Shown here: positions 1 through 5,059 of the stretch, one piece after another
Layout: the number at the start of each line of letters is the position of its first letter
Position numbering within the stretch: position 1 is the first letter of the stretch
Origin: an uncultured Victivallaceae bacterium
GTDB taxonomy: Bacteria > Verrucomicrobiota > Lentisphaeria > Victivallales > Victivallaceae
Reading direction: 5' to 3'
Length of the DNA stretch: 6,627 nt
Assembly (NCBI GenBank): GCA_934663655.1
Contig: CAKUKT010000149.1
Location: 1 to 6,627, forward strand
Position numbers and translations under genes: made by a program
Notes under the pieces: generated by a model
What the model saw: only the letters and a program-made list of their open reading frames with translations
Told to the model about the DNA's origin: nothing
Database searches by the model: none

Positions 1-787
1 TGCAGCGGAAAACCCGGAGGGGATTGATTCCGCGCACCAGCAGGAACAGCGGAAGCACAATAAAGAACTGAATCAGATTTCCGCCCAGCACCACCGCCAC
101 ATACTTGCCCAGGGAACCGATGATGAACCCCGCCGATACCTGCGCCGAAAGCTGAGCGGCAAACGCCAGAATACCCAGCGGCAAGGTCCAGACCAGTCCC
201 CGGATCAGGGCAAACAGTATTTCCTGCATGCCGATAATCCCTTTCAACAGGATCTGGATGTTTTCGGACTCTTTCTTCATGGCCAGCACCAGTCCGACCG
301 CCACTGCCACCAGCAGAATGCTTAAGACGTTTCCCGAGGTAAATGGGGCGAGAATGTTGTTCGGGATCACCGAGAGAATATGTGTGTAGTAGGAGATTGC
401 GCCCAGATTTTCCGGAACTTTTGCATTTCCCTGCTTAATTACCTCCGCCGGAAGATTGCCCGGTTCAATCACTTTGAAGAGCAGCAGCCCGACCAGCGCG
501 GCCGCGGCAGTGGTGAGCAGCGTATACACGATGGTATGCAGGAAGACCCGTCCGGTGTTTTTCCTGGTGCCAAGCTGCGCCAGCGTCGTGGTTACCGCCA
601 GGGCAATTGTGGGTACGGCGACGAATTGGAACAACCGGGTATATGCCGAGGCGATGAAATTGAACAAATCATTCAACCAGCCGAGGTTGATGGTTCCCAA
701 TATTCCCCCCAGCACCAGTGCGGCCATCCACACTGCAAATTGTCTGCCGTTGAACCCGGCTTTCCTGTTATTCTCTTTCATGATCAT
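1..787 (-). CDS. Dicarboxylate/amino acid:cation symporter (DAACS family), N-terminal part
   Basis: Inner-membrane secondary transporter that would import a dicarboxylate or acidic amino acid with Na+ or H+. The gene runs off the left edge. The 262 residues present are the N-terminal two thirds or so of a family that is usually about 400-430 aa. Visible family features are a first hydrophobic segment near residues 17-35, a second around 52-72 (LFQFVAVPTIALAV), a third at about 83-104, the extracellular-side segment IPNNILAPFTSGNVLSILL (141-159), and ILFALIRGLVWTLPLGILAF (190-209), which matches the family's 'P-x-G-x-x-x-L' helix. The hairpin loops and NMDG-type substrate motif lie beyond the window, so the substrate cannot be called. 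Two in-frame ATGs lie at 787 and 781. I prefer 787 because AGG sits 6 nt upstream of it. It has its own promoter about 100 nt upstream and no partner gene in view. Confidence 0.88.
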   Translation of the reverse strand, partial: MIMKENNRKAGFNGRQFAVWMAALVLGGILGTINLGWLNDLFNFIASAYTRLFQFVAVPTIALAVTTTLAQLGTRKNTGRVFLHTIVYTLLTTAAAALVGLLLFKVIEPGNLPAEVIKQGNAKVPENLGAISYYTHILSVIPNNILAPFTSGNVLSILLVAVAVGLVLAMKKESENIQILLKGIIGMQEILFALIRGLVWTLPLGILAFAAQLSAQVSAGFIIGSLGKYVAVVLGGNLIQFFIVLPLFLLVRGINPLRVFRC

Positions 788-892
788 TTCTTGCCTGTTG
801 AACAATGTCCCGGATCTGGTGATGTGATGCGGGAGTTGAAAAGCTGCAGCCGTTTTGTGTCGTTAATTCAACATAAAAGCGGATATGAGCTA

Positions 893-921
893 AAATTACC
901 ATGAATTTGTCATTTTGTCAA
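893..921 (-). promoter_or_regulatory. Sigma70-type promoter for the symporter gene
   Basis: On the minus strand a perfect -35 TTGACA (921-916) is followed by a 17-nt spacer and a weak -10 TAATTT (898-893), which is helped by a TGG extended -10 immediately upstream. The predicted start is near 886, giving a leader of about 100 nt. The -35 box overlaps a short direct repeat (TGACAAA twice, 8 nt apart). The spacing is ideal and no other gene lies downstream, so assignment to the symporter is natural. It is inferred from sequence only. Confidence 0.6.
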
Positions 922-1274
922 TCCGGAGATTTTCTTGCGGGGATGAATTTATGCGAAAATCATCGGATATTGCCGTTCTTCGCCGTCGGCCATGGGTTGT
1001 TGGCGTTCCGGGCCGCCCGGGATTACCGCACTCCCGCAGGGTGCGGCGGCAGGAAAGCAAGCCGCGCCGAAAGATGTTTTCTGCCGGCCGGGAAAAATCG
1101 AAACGCTCCCGGTGGAATATCGGAAAACAATGCATCACTCCGGCTGGAGACGGCAGGAAACGGCGGCAGGTTATGAAGGCGGGGGGCGCCTGACTCCTCC
1201 CGGATAGCTCCGGAACCTCGGGAACGCTTGCCGTTTCATTCACTCCCGGCCGGCCAGGCAATCAATATGCACAA

Positions 1275-1294
1275 CTTGAAATTATGGTTTCAAG
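1275..1294. repeat. Perfect inverted repeat CTTGAAA-N6-TTTCAAG
   Basis: Two 7-bp arms match perfectly around a 6-bp centre (TTATGG). The AT-rich arms resemble a dimeric repressor site more than a terminator, and no T-tract follows on either strand. It stands in a gene-free stretch about 350 bp upstream of the symporter promoter and about 440 bp from the flavodoxin stop, so no regulated gene is evident. Confidence 0.45.
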
Positions 1295-1677
1295 CGTGTT
1301 TGCCCATGCCATCTCACCGCGTCGAAAATGGTTGCGCCGTTGCTGAACCTGCCAGTATACATATTATCTCGAGGAAGCGGATGGCGATTGCGAAAGATAT
1401 AAAAACGGAACTGCGGTTTCCCCTGCTGTAATGGTTCGGCCGGGGGGAACCGGCGTCAGGCAAAAGATGTGAATTTCTGGATCCCGCGATGGAAGAAATG
1501 CTGATAAGCCCGTTCATCGCCCTCTTTGCTGCTCCGGGGAAGAGCGATCGGCGATTTGGTTTCGGCCGTCGAATTCAGGTATCCCCGGGGGGCGGAGGGG
1601 TTTCCACAATAATTTCCAGGGTTTTCCCGTCTCTCAGGCGACCTGGCGCCGCTTCCGCCGCGCCGGTTGCGGAACCG

Positions 1678-1716
1678 GGGGCGGCAGGGCGGTCCCCCCC
1701 CCCGGCCTGCCGCCCC
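1678..1716 (-). terminator. GC-rich hairpin just after the flavodoxin gene, possible terminator without T-tract
   Basis: Arms GGGGCGGCAGG (1678-1688) and CCTGCCGCCCC (1706-1716) pair perfectly over 11 bp. The 17-nt loop contains a run of ten C on the plus strand. The hairpin begins 15 nt past the flavodoxin stop, where a terminator would be expected, and a second hairpin (CCGGTT-GCGG-AACCGG) follows at about 1664-1679. There is no T-tract, so this is not a canonical intrinsic terminator. It may only protect the mRNA 3' end. Confidence 0.4.
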
Positions 1717-1731
1717 TGCCGACAGCTCAGG

Positions 1732-2226
1732 TTATCTGCTCTCCGGAAAGATCTCCAGTGCCTTGCGTGCCACCCTTTCTCCGAAGATGCGGAAAAGGGG
1801 TTTGCTCTCTTCCAGGTTTTCTTTGAGCGCAACCGCGCCGAGGTGGATATAGGGAAGCCCACAGGCTCCGCCACCGGAATAGACCAGCATTCCCTTGACC
1901 ATCATGTGCGTGAGCAGCGTCTGAATCGCAATATCCGCGCCGCCCTGCACGACATTTGCGGTGGCGAACACCGCGCCGAGTTTGCCGCCGAGCGAACAGG
2001 GCGCCGGTTCGTCGAACCACTTCTTCCACTGCCAGCAGGTGCTGGCAAGGTAGGTCGGCGTACCGAAAAATACCGCTTTACTGGCGTCGAGGAACTCCTT
2101 GTCGATCGCATCGAGCGGAAAGAGTCGGACTTCAGTTCCGGAAACGGCTCCCGCCCCTTCGGCGACTGCTTCGGCCATTTTGCGGGTGTTACCGGTCTGA
2201 CTGTAGTAGAGAATGGAAATTTTCAT
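1732..2226 (-). CDS. Flavodoxin-like FMN protein
   Basis: Predicted small cytoplasmic FMN-binding electron-transfer or quinone-reductase-type protein of 164 aa, in the flavodoxin size range. It starts KISILYYSQTGNT: a first beta strand followed by the phosphate-binding loop S-Q-T-G-N-T at residues 9-14. The second flavin-contact segment is FFGTPTY (53-59). The stretch ATANVVQGG (88-96) and the hydrophobic strand GMLVYSGGG (112-120) fit the remaining flavin-facing loops. The GTPTY-W pattern resembles the WrbA/NAD(P)H:quinone oxidoreductase side of the family as much as classical electron-carrier flavodoxins, so I do not assign fldA or wrbA. The start is firm: GGAGG lies 6 nt upstream of the ATG, and a strong promoter places the transcript start about 20 nt before it. 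It appears to be monocistronic. Confidence 0.85.
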   Translation of the reverse strand: MKISILYYSQTGNTRKMAEAVAEGAGAVSGTEVRLFPLDAIDKEFLDASKAVFFGTPTYLASTCWQWKKWFDEPAPCSLGGKLGAVFATANVVQGGADIAIQTLLTHMMVKGMLVYSGGGACGLPYIHLGAVALKENLEESKPLFRIFGERVARKALEIFPESR

Positions 2227-2252
2227 CGTAAACCTCCGGGATTGTCTCCCAT

Positions 2253-2281
2253 ACTATACCATCAGTTCTGTTGAAAATCAA
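2253..2281 (-). promoter_or_regulatory. Promoter of the flavodoxin-like gene
   Basis: On the minus strand, -35 TTGATT (2281-2276), a 17-nt spacer and -10 TATAGT (2258-2253) with an extended TGG motif. The predicted start near 2246 leaves a short leader of about 20 nt that contains the GGAGG ribosome site. The match to the sigma70 consensus and its position are both good. Confidence 0.65.
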
Positions 2282-2294
2282 ATCTCCGACCGGG

Positions 2295-2306
2295 GGTTCA
2301 CGAACC
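2295..2306. promoter_or_regulatory. 12-bp palindrome GGTTCACGAACC, possible operator
   Basis: A perfect 5-2-5 palindrome begins 14 bp upstream of the flavodoxin -35 box, between two divergent promoters. Its location suits an activator or repressor that touches one or both genes. No regulator gene is nearby and the factor cannot be named. A palindrome of this size can occur by chance. Confidence 0.3.
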
Positions 2307-2365
2307 GTCGCGGCCTTGTCCTGCCGGAACGAGGGGGGAAGAAAAGCTCGTCCGGAGTTTTATAT

Positions 2366-2394
2366 TTGCAAAAGGCGGTTTCTTATGCTATTAT
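2366..2394 (+). promoter_or_regulatory. Promoter of the repeat-protein gene
   Basis: TTGCAA (2366-2371), a 17-nt spacer and TATTAT (2389-2394) preceded by TGC, an extended -10. The predicted start is near 2401, about 177 nt before the GTG start of the repeat protein. It is divergent from the flavodoxin promoter, with about 85 bp between the two -35 boxes. Confidence 0.6.
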
Positions 2395-2412
2395 TTGTTG
2401 CGGGCCCAGGAC

Positions 2413-2547
2413 GGAGTTCCGGTGCGCATCCGGACTCCTGACAACTGCCGTGCTCAGACGGCGGAGGGAATGTGGGTTGTTTCCCGCTGCTGAACAGGAC
2501 ATTTTCACCTGGTCGGGGGCGAGGGAGGGCCCCGGCGATTTACCGGG
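2413..2547 (+). other. Hairpin-rich 5' leader of the repeat-protein gene
   Basis: Four consecutive potential hairpins lie between the predicted transcript start and the ribosome site. They are GGAGT-t-CCGG with CCGG-ACTCC (2413-2438, one bulged T), GCCGT with ACGGC (2447-2462, extendable by two pairs), GGGAA with TTCCC (2466-2485), and CCCGG with CCGGG (2531-2547). I recognise no known riboswitch or leader-peptide motif. The arrangement suggests an mRNA leader affecting stability or translation, but the high G+C makes some hairpins expected by chance. Confidence 0.4.
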
Positions 2548-2577
2548 ACGATTGAGAATTTTCAGGGGAGGGGGATC

Positions 2578-3138
2578 GTGAAGTACTTTCTGCTGCTGTT
2601 GTCTTTCATGTTCGTGCTGCCCGGGTGGAGTGATTCCAGAGTCTGGCGGGGCGGCGAGGTAAAACAGAATTTTCAGGCGAACTTTTCCCTTCGCTGTGCC
2701 GGCGGCGTGCTGCGGGTCTGGCAGGGCGGCGAGGTAAAACAGAATTTTCAGGCGGCGTACACCTTTTCCCAAAAGGAGGAACTGCTGCGGGTCTGGCGGG
2801 GCGGCGAGGTAAAACAGAGTTTTCAGGCCATCTATACCTTCCGCATTGCAGTGGAAACTTTACACATGTGGCGGGGAGGCGAAGCAAGACAGAATTTTCA
2901 GGCCGATTTCTCCGCGAAAATAGAGCCGAAGGGTATCATGAGAATCTGGTGCGGCGGTGAGACGAAACAGAATCATCAGGCCGAATATGCCGCGCAATAT
3001 TCAAACGACGGCGTGCTGCGGGTCTGGCGGGGCGGCGAGGTAAAACAGAATTTTCAGGCGATTGCCACGATAAGCAACGCCGATGAGATTCCGGCGGCGG
3101 CGCTGGTGTTCGTCATCGTATATCTGATCGGCCCCTGA
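2578..3138 (+). CDS. Secreted protein built of six WxGGExKQNFQ repeats, function unknown
   Basis: A 186-aa protein I cannot assign to a family. Residues 1-18 look like a signal peptide (Lys2, a hydrophobic run at 4-15, likely cleavage after Ser18 in PGWS-DS). Six repeats of 25-26 residues follow, with cores at 22-34, 47-59, 72-84, 97-109, 123-135 and 149-161. The typical core is VWRGGEVKQNFQA; W, GG, E and two Q are invariant. Between cores are 12-13 variable residues that alternate polar and apolar (for example YTFS), so each unit probably forms a beta hairpin. The C-terminus (172-184) is a short apolar stretch that could insert in a membrane. The GTG start is supported by GGAGG 6 nt upstream. 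It has its own promoter and long leader. It may be a surface or periplasmic beta-repeat protein; that is inference. The possibility that the DNA repeats are a dispersed element that merely keeps a frame open remains. Confidence 0.65.
   Translation: MKYFLLLLSFMFVLPGWSDSRVWRGGEVKQNFQANFSLRCAGGVLRVWQGGEVKQNFQAAYTFSQKEELLRVWRGGEVKQSFQAIYTFRIAVETLHMWRGGEARQNFQADFSAKIEPKGIMRIWCGGETKQNHQAEYAAQYSNDGVLRVWRGGEVKQNFQAIATISNADEIPAAALVFVIVYLIGP
2641..3059 (+). repeat. Six in-frame 38-nt repeat cores, period 75-78 bp
   Basis: Cores begin at 2641, 2716, 2791, 2866, 2944 and 3022. Units 1 and 6 are identical over 38 nt, unit 2 differs at one base (R to Q) and unit 3 at one base (N to S). Units 4 and 5 differ from unit 1 at about 6 and 9 positions, several of them silent in the plus-strand frame. 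Units 2 and 6 also share the preceding 15-16 nt almost exactly (GGCGTGCTGCGG). The linkers are otherwise unrelated in sequence. Steps are 75, 75, 75, 78 and 78 bp, all multiples of three. Confidence 0.9.
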
Positions 3139-3192
3139 TGGTCGAGTGGAGACCCTGGCTGCAAATTTTCGTATTCATCCGGGGGGGGACGC

Positions 3193-3212
3193 GCGCCGGC
3201 TCACCCCGGCGC
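3193..3212 (+). terminator. GC hairpin between repeat protein and methyltransferase genes
   Basis: GCGCCGG (3193-3199) and CCGGCGC (3206-3212) form a perfect 7-bp stem with a 6-nt loop, 55 nt after the repeat-protein stop. A run of eight G (3181-3188) precedes it. No T-tract follows, so it is at best a weak terminator or a mRNA-stabilising hairpin. Transcription may continue into the methyltransferase gene, which has no clear promoter of its own. Confidence 0.35.
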
Positions 3213-3247
3213 AGCTGACAATACCAGGATAATTCCGGGAGGCGGGC

Positions 3248-3754
3248 GTGAACAATCATTGGCAATGGTATAGTCAGCAGATCCGGGCGATACTCATATT
3301 ACCCTTCACCGTGACGGTAATTATTCCCGTAATTTTGTGGTTTGCGGAACGCGGGCCGGGGGAGAAGTGGAAGAGCTGGCCGCTGCTGATTGCAATCCCG
3401 CCGGGAATTGCCGGAGTTACGCTGCTGGTATGGACGATCGGGCTTTTCATGCGGATCGGCAGAGGAACGCTTGCTCCCTGGAATCCCCCGCGGAAACTGG
3501 TGACCACCGGTCCTTATGCCTATACCCGCAACCCGATGCTCAGCGGGGTTTTCATGATTCTTCTCGCGGAAGCGATTGGCGGACAATCCGTGGCGATTGC
3601 CTGCTGGTTCGGCATATTTGTGATGAGCAATGTGATATACTTCATGCTTTCCGAAGAACCTGGATTGCGCAGGCGTTTCGGCAGCGAATATGAGGAATAT
3701 TATCGCAACGTTCCGCGTTTTCTGCCGCGTCTGACGCCTTGGCGGCCGCGGTAA
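3248..3754 (+). CDS. Isoprenylcysteine carboxylmethyltransferase-like membrane methyltransferase
   Basis: A 168-aa integral membrane protein of the ICMT/phospholipid-methyltransferase superfamily, which transfers methyl groups from S-adenosylmethionine to lipid-like or membrane-anchored substrates. Hydrophobic segments lie at about 13-33, 45-68 and 98-134. The cofactor-binding C-terminal half carries the family signature: GRGT-x4-NPPRKLVTTGPYAYTRNPM (71-97), the acidic EEP (136-138), and RRFGSEYEEYYRNVPRFLPR (142-161). The bacterial substrate is normally unknown, and I do not propose one. The GTG start is supported by GGGAGG 5 nt upstream. It lies 109 bp after the repeat-protein gene on the same strand, so read-through co-transcription is possible. 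Length is ordinary for short bacterial members. Confidence 0.85.
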   Translation: MNNHWQWYSQQIRAILILPFTVTVIIPVILWFAERGPGEKWKSWPLLIAIPPGIAGVTLLVWTIGLFMRIGRGTLAPWNPPRKLVTTGPYAYTRNPMLSGVFMILLAEAIGGQSVAIACWFGIFVMSNVIYFMLSEEPGLRRRFGSEYEEYYRNVPRFLPRLTPWRPR

Positions 3755-3855
3755 ACGATCCCGTGTCTGCCGAACTCTCCGGGAGGGGGGCGTTTTAGTT
3801 CAGAGTACGATCGCGCTGTTTTATTTGCGCGGCAGGTTACCGGACGGGAAACGGC

Positions 3856-3883
3856 TTGAATTTCACCAACGCGGTATTATGTT
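3856..3883 (+). promoter_or_regulatory. Weak promoter candidate for the MBL-fold hydrolase
   Basis: TTGAAT (3856-3861), a 16-nt spacer and TATGTT (3878-3883) lie about 70 nt before the hydrolase start. Each box matches the consensus at four of six positions, and an overlapping TATTAT has no suitable -35. The call rests mostly on location. The gene could instead be read from the methyltransferase transcript. Confidence 0.3.
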
Positions 3884-3955
3884 AAACCCGGCGGAGGTAA
3901 TGCGGAGATGGAAAAGCCGGAGATGAAATCCGGAGTCTGAAAGGAGAGAGGGAAT

Positions 3956-4837
3956 ATGTACGAACTGGTTCCGGCCGGCGAACGGTCGTGGTATATCGAA
4001 TCTCCGGCGAAAATCGGAGTTTGCATTCTTGATGACGGGGAGGTGTGCCTGATCGACAGCGGGCTTGACAAAGAGGCAGGGAAAAAGGCGCTGAAGATTC
4101 TTGATTCCCGGGGGTGGAGGCTGCGGGCGGTCGTGAATACCCATTCCAATGCCGATCACATCGGCGGCAATCGGCTGCTTCAGGAACGAACCGGTTGTCC
4201 GGTTTTCGCCACCTCCCTCGAGGGGGCGTTTACCCGGCATCCGATTCTCGAACCTGCATTTGTCTACGGCGGCTATCCACCCGCGCCGCTGCGCAATAAA
4301 TTTCTGCTTGCGGCGCCGAGTTCGGTGCGGGAGATCACAGATCCGGAATTTCCGCGGGAGCTTCAGGTGATTCCGCTGCCGGGACACTTTCTGGACATGA
4401 TCGGGATCCGGACGCCGGACGGGACGATCTTCCTCGCTGATGCGCTTGCCAGTGAGGCGGTGCTCCGTAAATACCGTATTCCCTTTATTTACGATTTTGC
4501 GGCTTATCTGGCGACGCTCGATCAGGTGGAGCGACTGGAAGCGCCGTGGTTTATACCCTCGCATGCTCCCGCGACGACCGACATCCGGCCGCTGGTTCAG
4601 GTTAACCGGGTTGCCGTGATCGAACTGCTCGACAGGATCGCGTCGCTCTGCACCGAAAGCCGTAGTGAGGCGGAAATTCTGAAACTGCTTTTTGATGAAT
4701 TTGGCCTTACCCTGGACTTCACGCAATACGCGCTGGTCGGCAGCACGTTGCGTTCGGCGCTGGCGTATCTCGCCGACGCGGGGCGGATCGAACCGGTTTT
4801 CTCCGCTAACCGGCTGTTTTGGCAACTTCGTTCCTGA
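3956..4837 (+). CDS. MBL-fold metallo-hydrolase with variant HxNxDH motif and winged-helix-like C-terminus
   Basis: A 293-aa cytoplasmic hydrolase of the metallo-beta-lactamase superfamily. The fold's landmarks are in order: an N-terminal beta sandwich with CLIDSG (31-36), the metal motif T-H-S-N-A-D-H-I-G-G (62-71: His63, Asn65, Asp67, His68), PGH (142-144, His144), a bridging Asp in LADA (Asp162), and PSHA (201-204, His203). The second His of canonical HxHxDH is Asn65 here, so site 1 has an altered ligand set; the other ligands are present. Residues from about 210 on are helical and end in a winged-helix-like block (STLRSALAYLADAGRI then a short beta wing and LFWQL), which could serve dimerisation or lid function. 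The substrate is unknown: thioester, lactone or phosphodiester hydrolases all occur in this fold. The start is clear: AAGGAG lies 9 nt upstream of the ATG, and an in-frame TGA at 3938-3940 blocks earlier starts. Confidence 0.87.
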   Translation: MYELVPAGERSWYIESPAKIGVCILDDGEVCLIDSGLDKEAGKKALKILDSRGWRLRAVVNTHSNADHIGGNRLLQERTGCPVFATSLEGAFTRHPILEPAFVYGGYPPAPLRNKFLLAAPSSVREITDPEFPRELQVIPLPGHFLDMIGIRTPDGTIFLADALASEAVLRKYRIPFIYDFAAYLATLDQVERLEAPWFIPSHAPATTDIRPLVQVNRVAVIELLDRIASLCTESRSEAEILKLLFDEFGLTLDFTQYALVGSTLRSALAYLADAGRIEPVFSANRLFWQLRS

Positions 4838-4952
4838 GGGGGGCTGCCGGTCGTTGATGTTCCGGCGGGAAACGGCGTTCCCTTCTGAAGAGAGCGGAAT
4901 CAAACTCGCCGCCATCGGTAAATGAACCGCCGCGAGTTCTGGGTAGCCGGTA

Positions 4953-4997
4953 TAAAAAAACGGCGACGGGCCGGCTGTGACGTGGCTCCGTCGTCGT
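4953..4997 (-). terminator. Intrinsic terminator of the aquaporin-lipoprotein unit
   Basis: Read on the minus strand, a 10-bp stem (4997-4988 with 4969-4960, one A-C mismatch) is followed by seven T (4960-4954). The loop can extend the stem with GCC/GGC. It starts 63 nt after the lipoprotein stop. Stem plus T-tract is a canonical Rho-independent terminator. On the plus strand the tract lies on the wrong side, so it does not serve the hydrolase gene. Confidence 0.85.
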
Positions 4998-5011
4998 CAG
5001 AAGTGATCTGC

Positions 5012-5059
5012 CTGTCTTTTCTGAACCTGGTTCAGTTCGGAAGGCGGGACAGCAGACAG
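5012..5059 (-). other. Nested inverted repeats in the lipoprotein 3' untranslated region
   Basis: A perfect inverted repeat CTGAACC-T-GGTTCAG (5021-5035) lies inside a second pair, CTGTCT (5012-5017) and AGACAG (5054-5059). The outer arm abuts the lipoprotein stop codon. In RNA it would form a stem-loop upstream of the terminator. It may block 3' exonucleases, or be part of a 3'-end-derived small RNA. Neither is shown by the sequence. Confidence 0.45.

Larger units (their letters stand above)
922..1731. other. Gene-free stretch with hairpins
   Basis: About 810 bases between the symporter promoter and the flavodoxin stop hold no reading frame I would defend. The open frames here have arginine/proline-rich translations typical of GC-rich noncoding DNA, lack good ribosome sites, and match no family I know. 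The stretch does contain a perfect 7-6-7 inverted repeat (1275-1294), a 16-codon frame with a ribosome-site-like GAGG (1381-1431), a small hairpin directly after it (1433-1454), and a cluster of GC-rich hairpins (about 1645-1716) that ends close to the flavodoxin stop. It could be long untranslated sequence, an unrecognised RNA gene, or a decayed gene. The sequence does not distinguish these. Confidence 0.6.

Noticed and set aside
896..1261. 121-codon minus-strand frame and overlapping plus-strand frames
   Set aside because: Arg/Pro-rich translations, no good ribosome sites, no recognisable domain; the minus frame runs into the symporter promoter.
1489..2274. 261-codon plus-strand frame
   Set aside because: It lies antisense to the flavodoxin-like gene, is low-complexity at its start, and has no domain or ribosome site.
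2383..2887. Minus-strand open frames across the repeats (units reading LKILFYLAA or ENSVLPRRPAR)
   Set aside because: They are open only because the repeat lacks stops in several frames. They have no signal peptide, convincing ribosome site or conserved-residue pattern, and silent changes fit the plus-strand frame.
2641..3059. CRISPR array: 38-nt repeats separated by 37-40 nt unique sequence
   Set aside because: The geometry resembles an array, but every period is a multiple of three, the whole run is one open frame with signal peptide and ribosome site, the intervening segments encode similarly patterned residues, two units are diverged with several silent changes, and no cas gene is present.
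2641..3059. Diversity-generating retroelement variable region
   Set aside because: Differences between units are not concentrated at adenines, and there is no template repeat or reverse transcriptase in the window.
3812..3831. CGCGC/GCGCG hairpin with T-rich loop after the methyltransferase gene
   Set aside because: The stem is only 5 bp with a 10-nt loop and the T residues are in the loop, not after the stem, so it is not supported as a terminator.
3863..4915. 350-codon minus-strand frame
   Set aside because: It is the antisense shadow of the MBL-fold hydrolase, whose motifs and ribosome site are clear on the plus strand.
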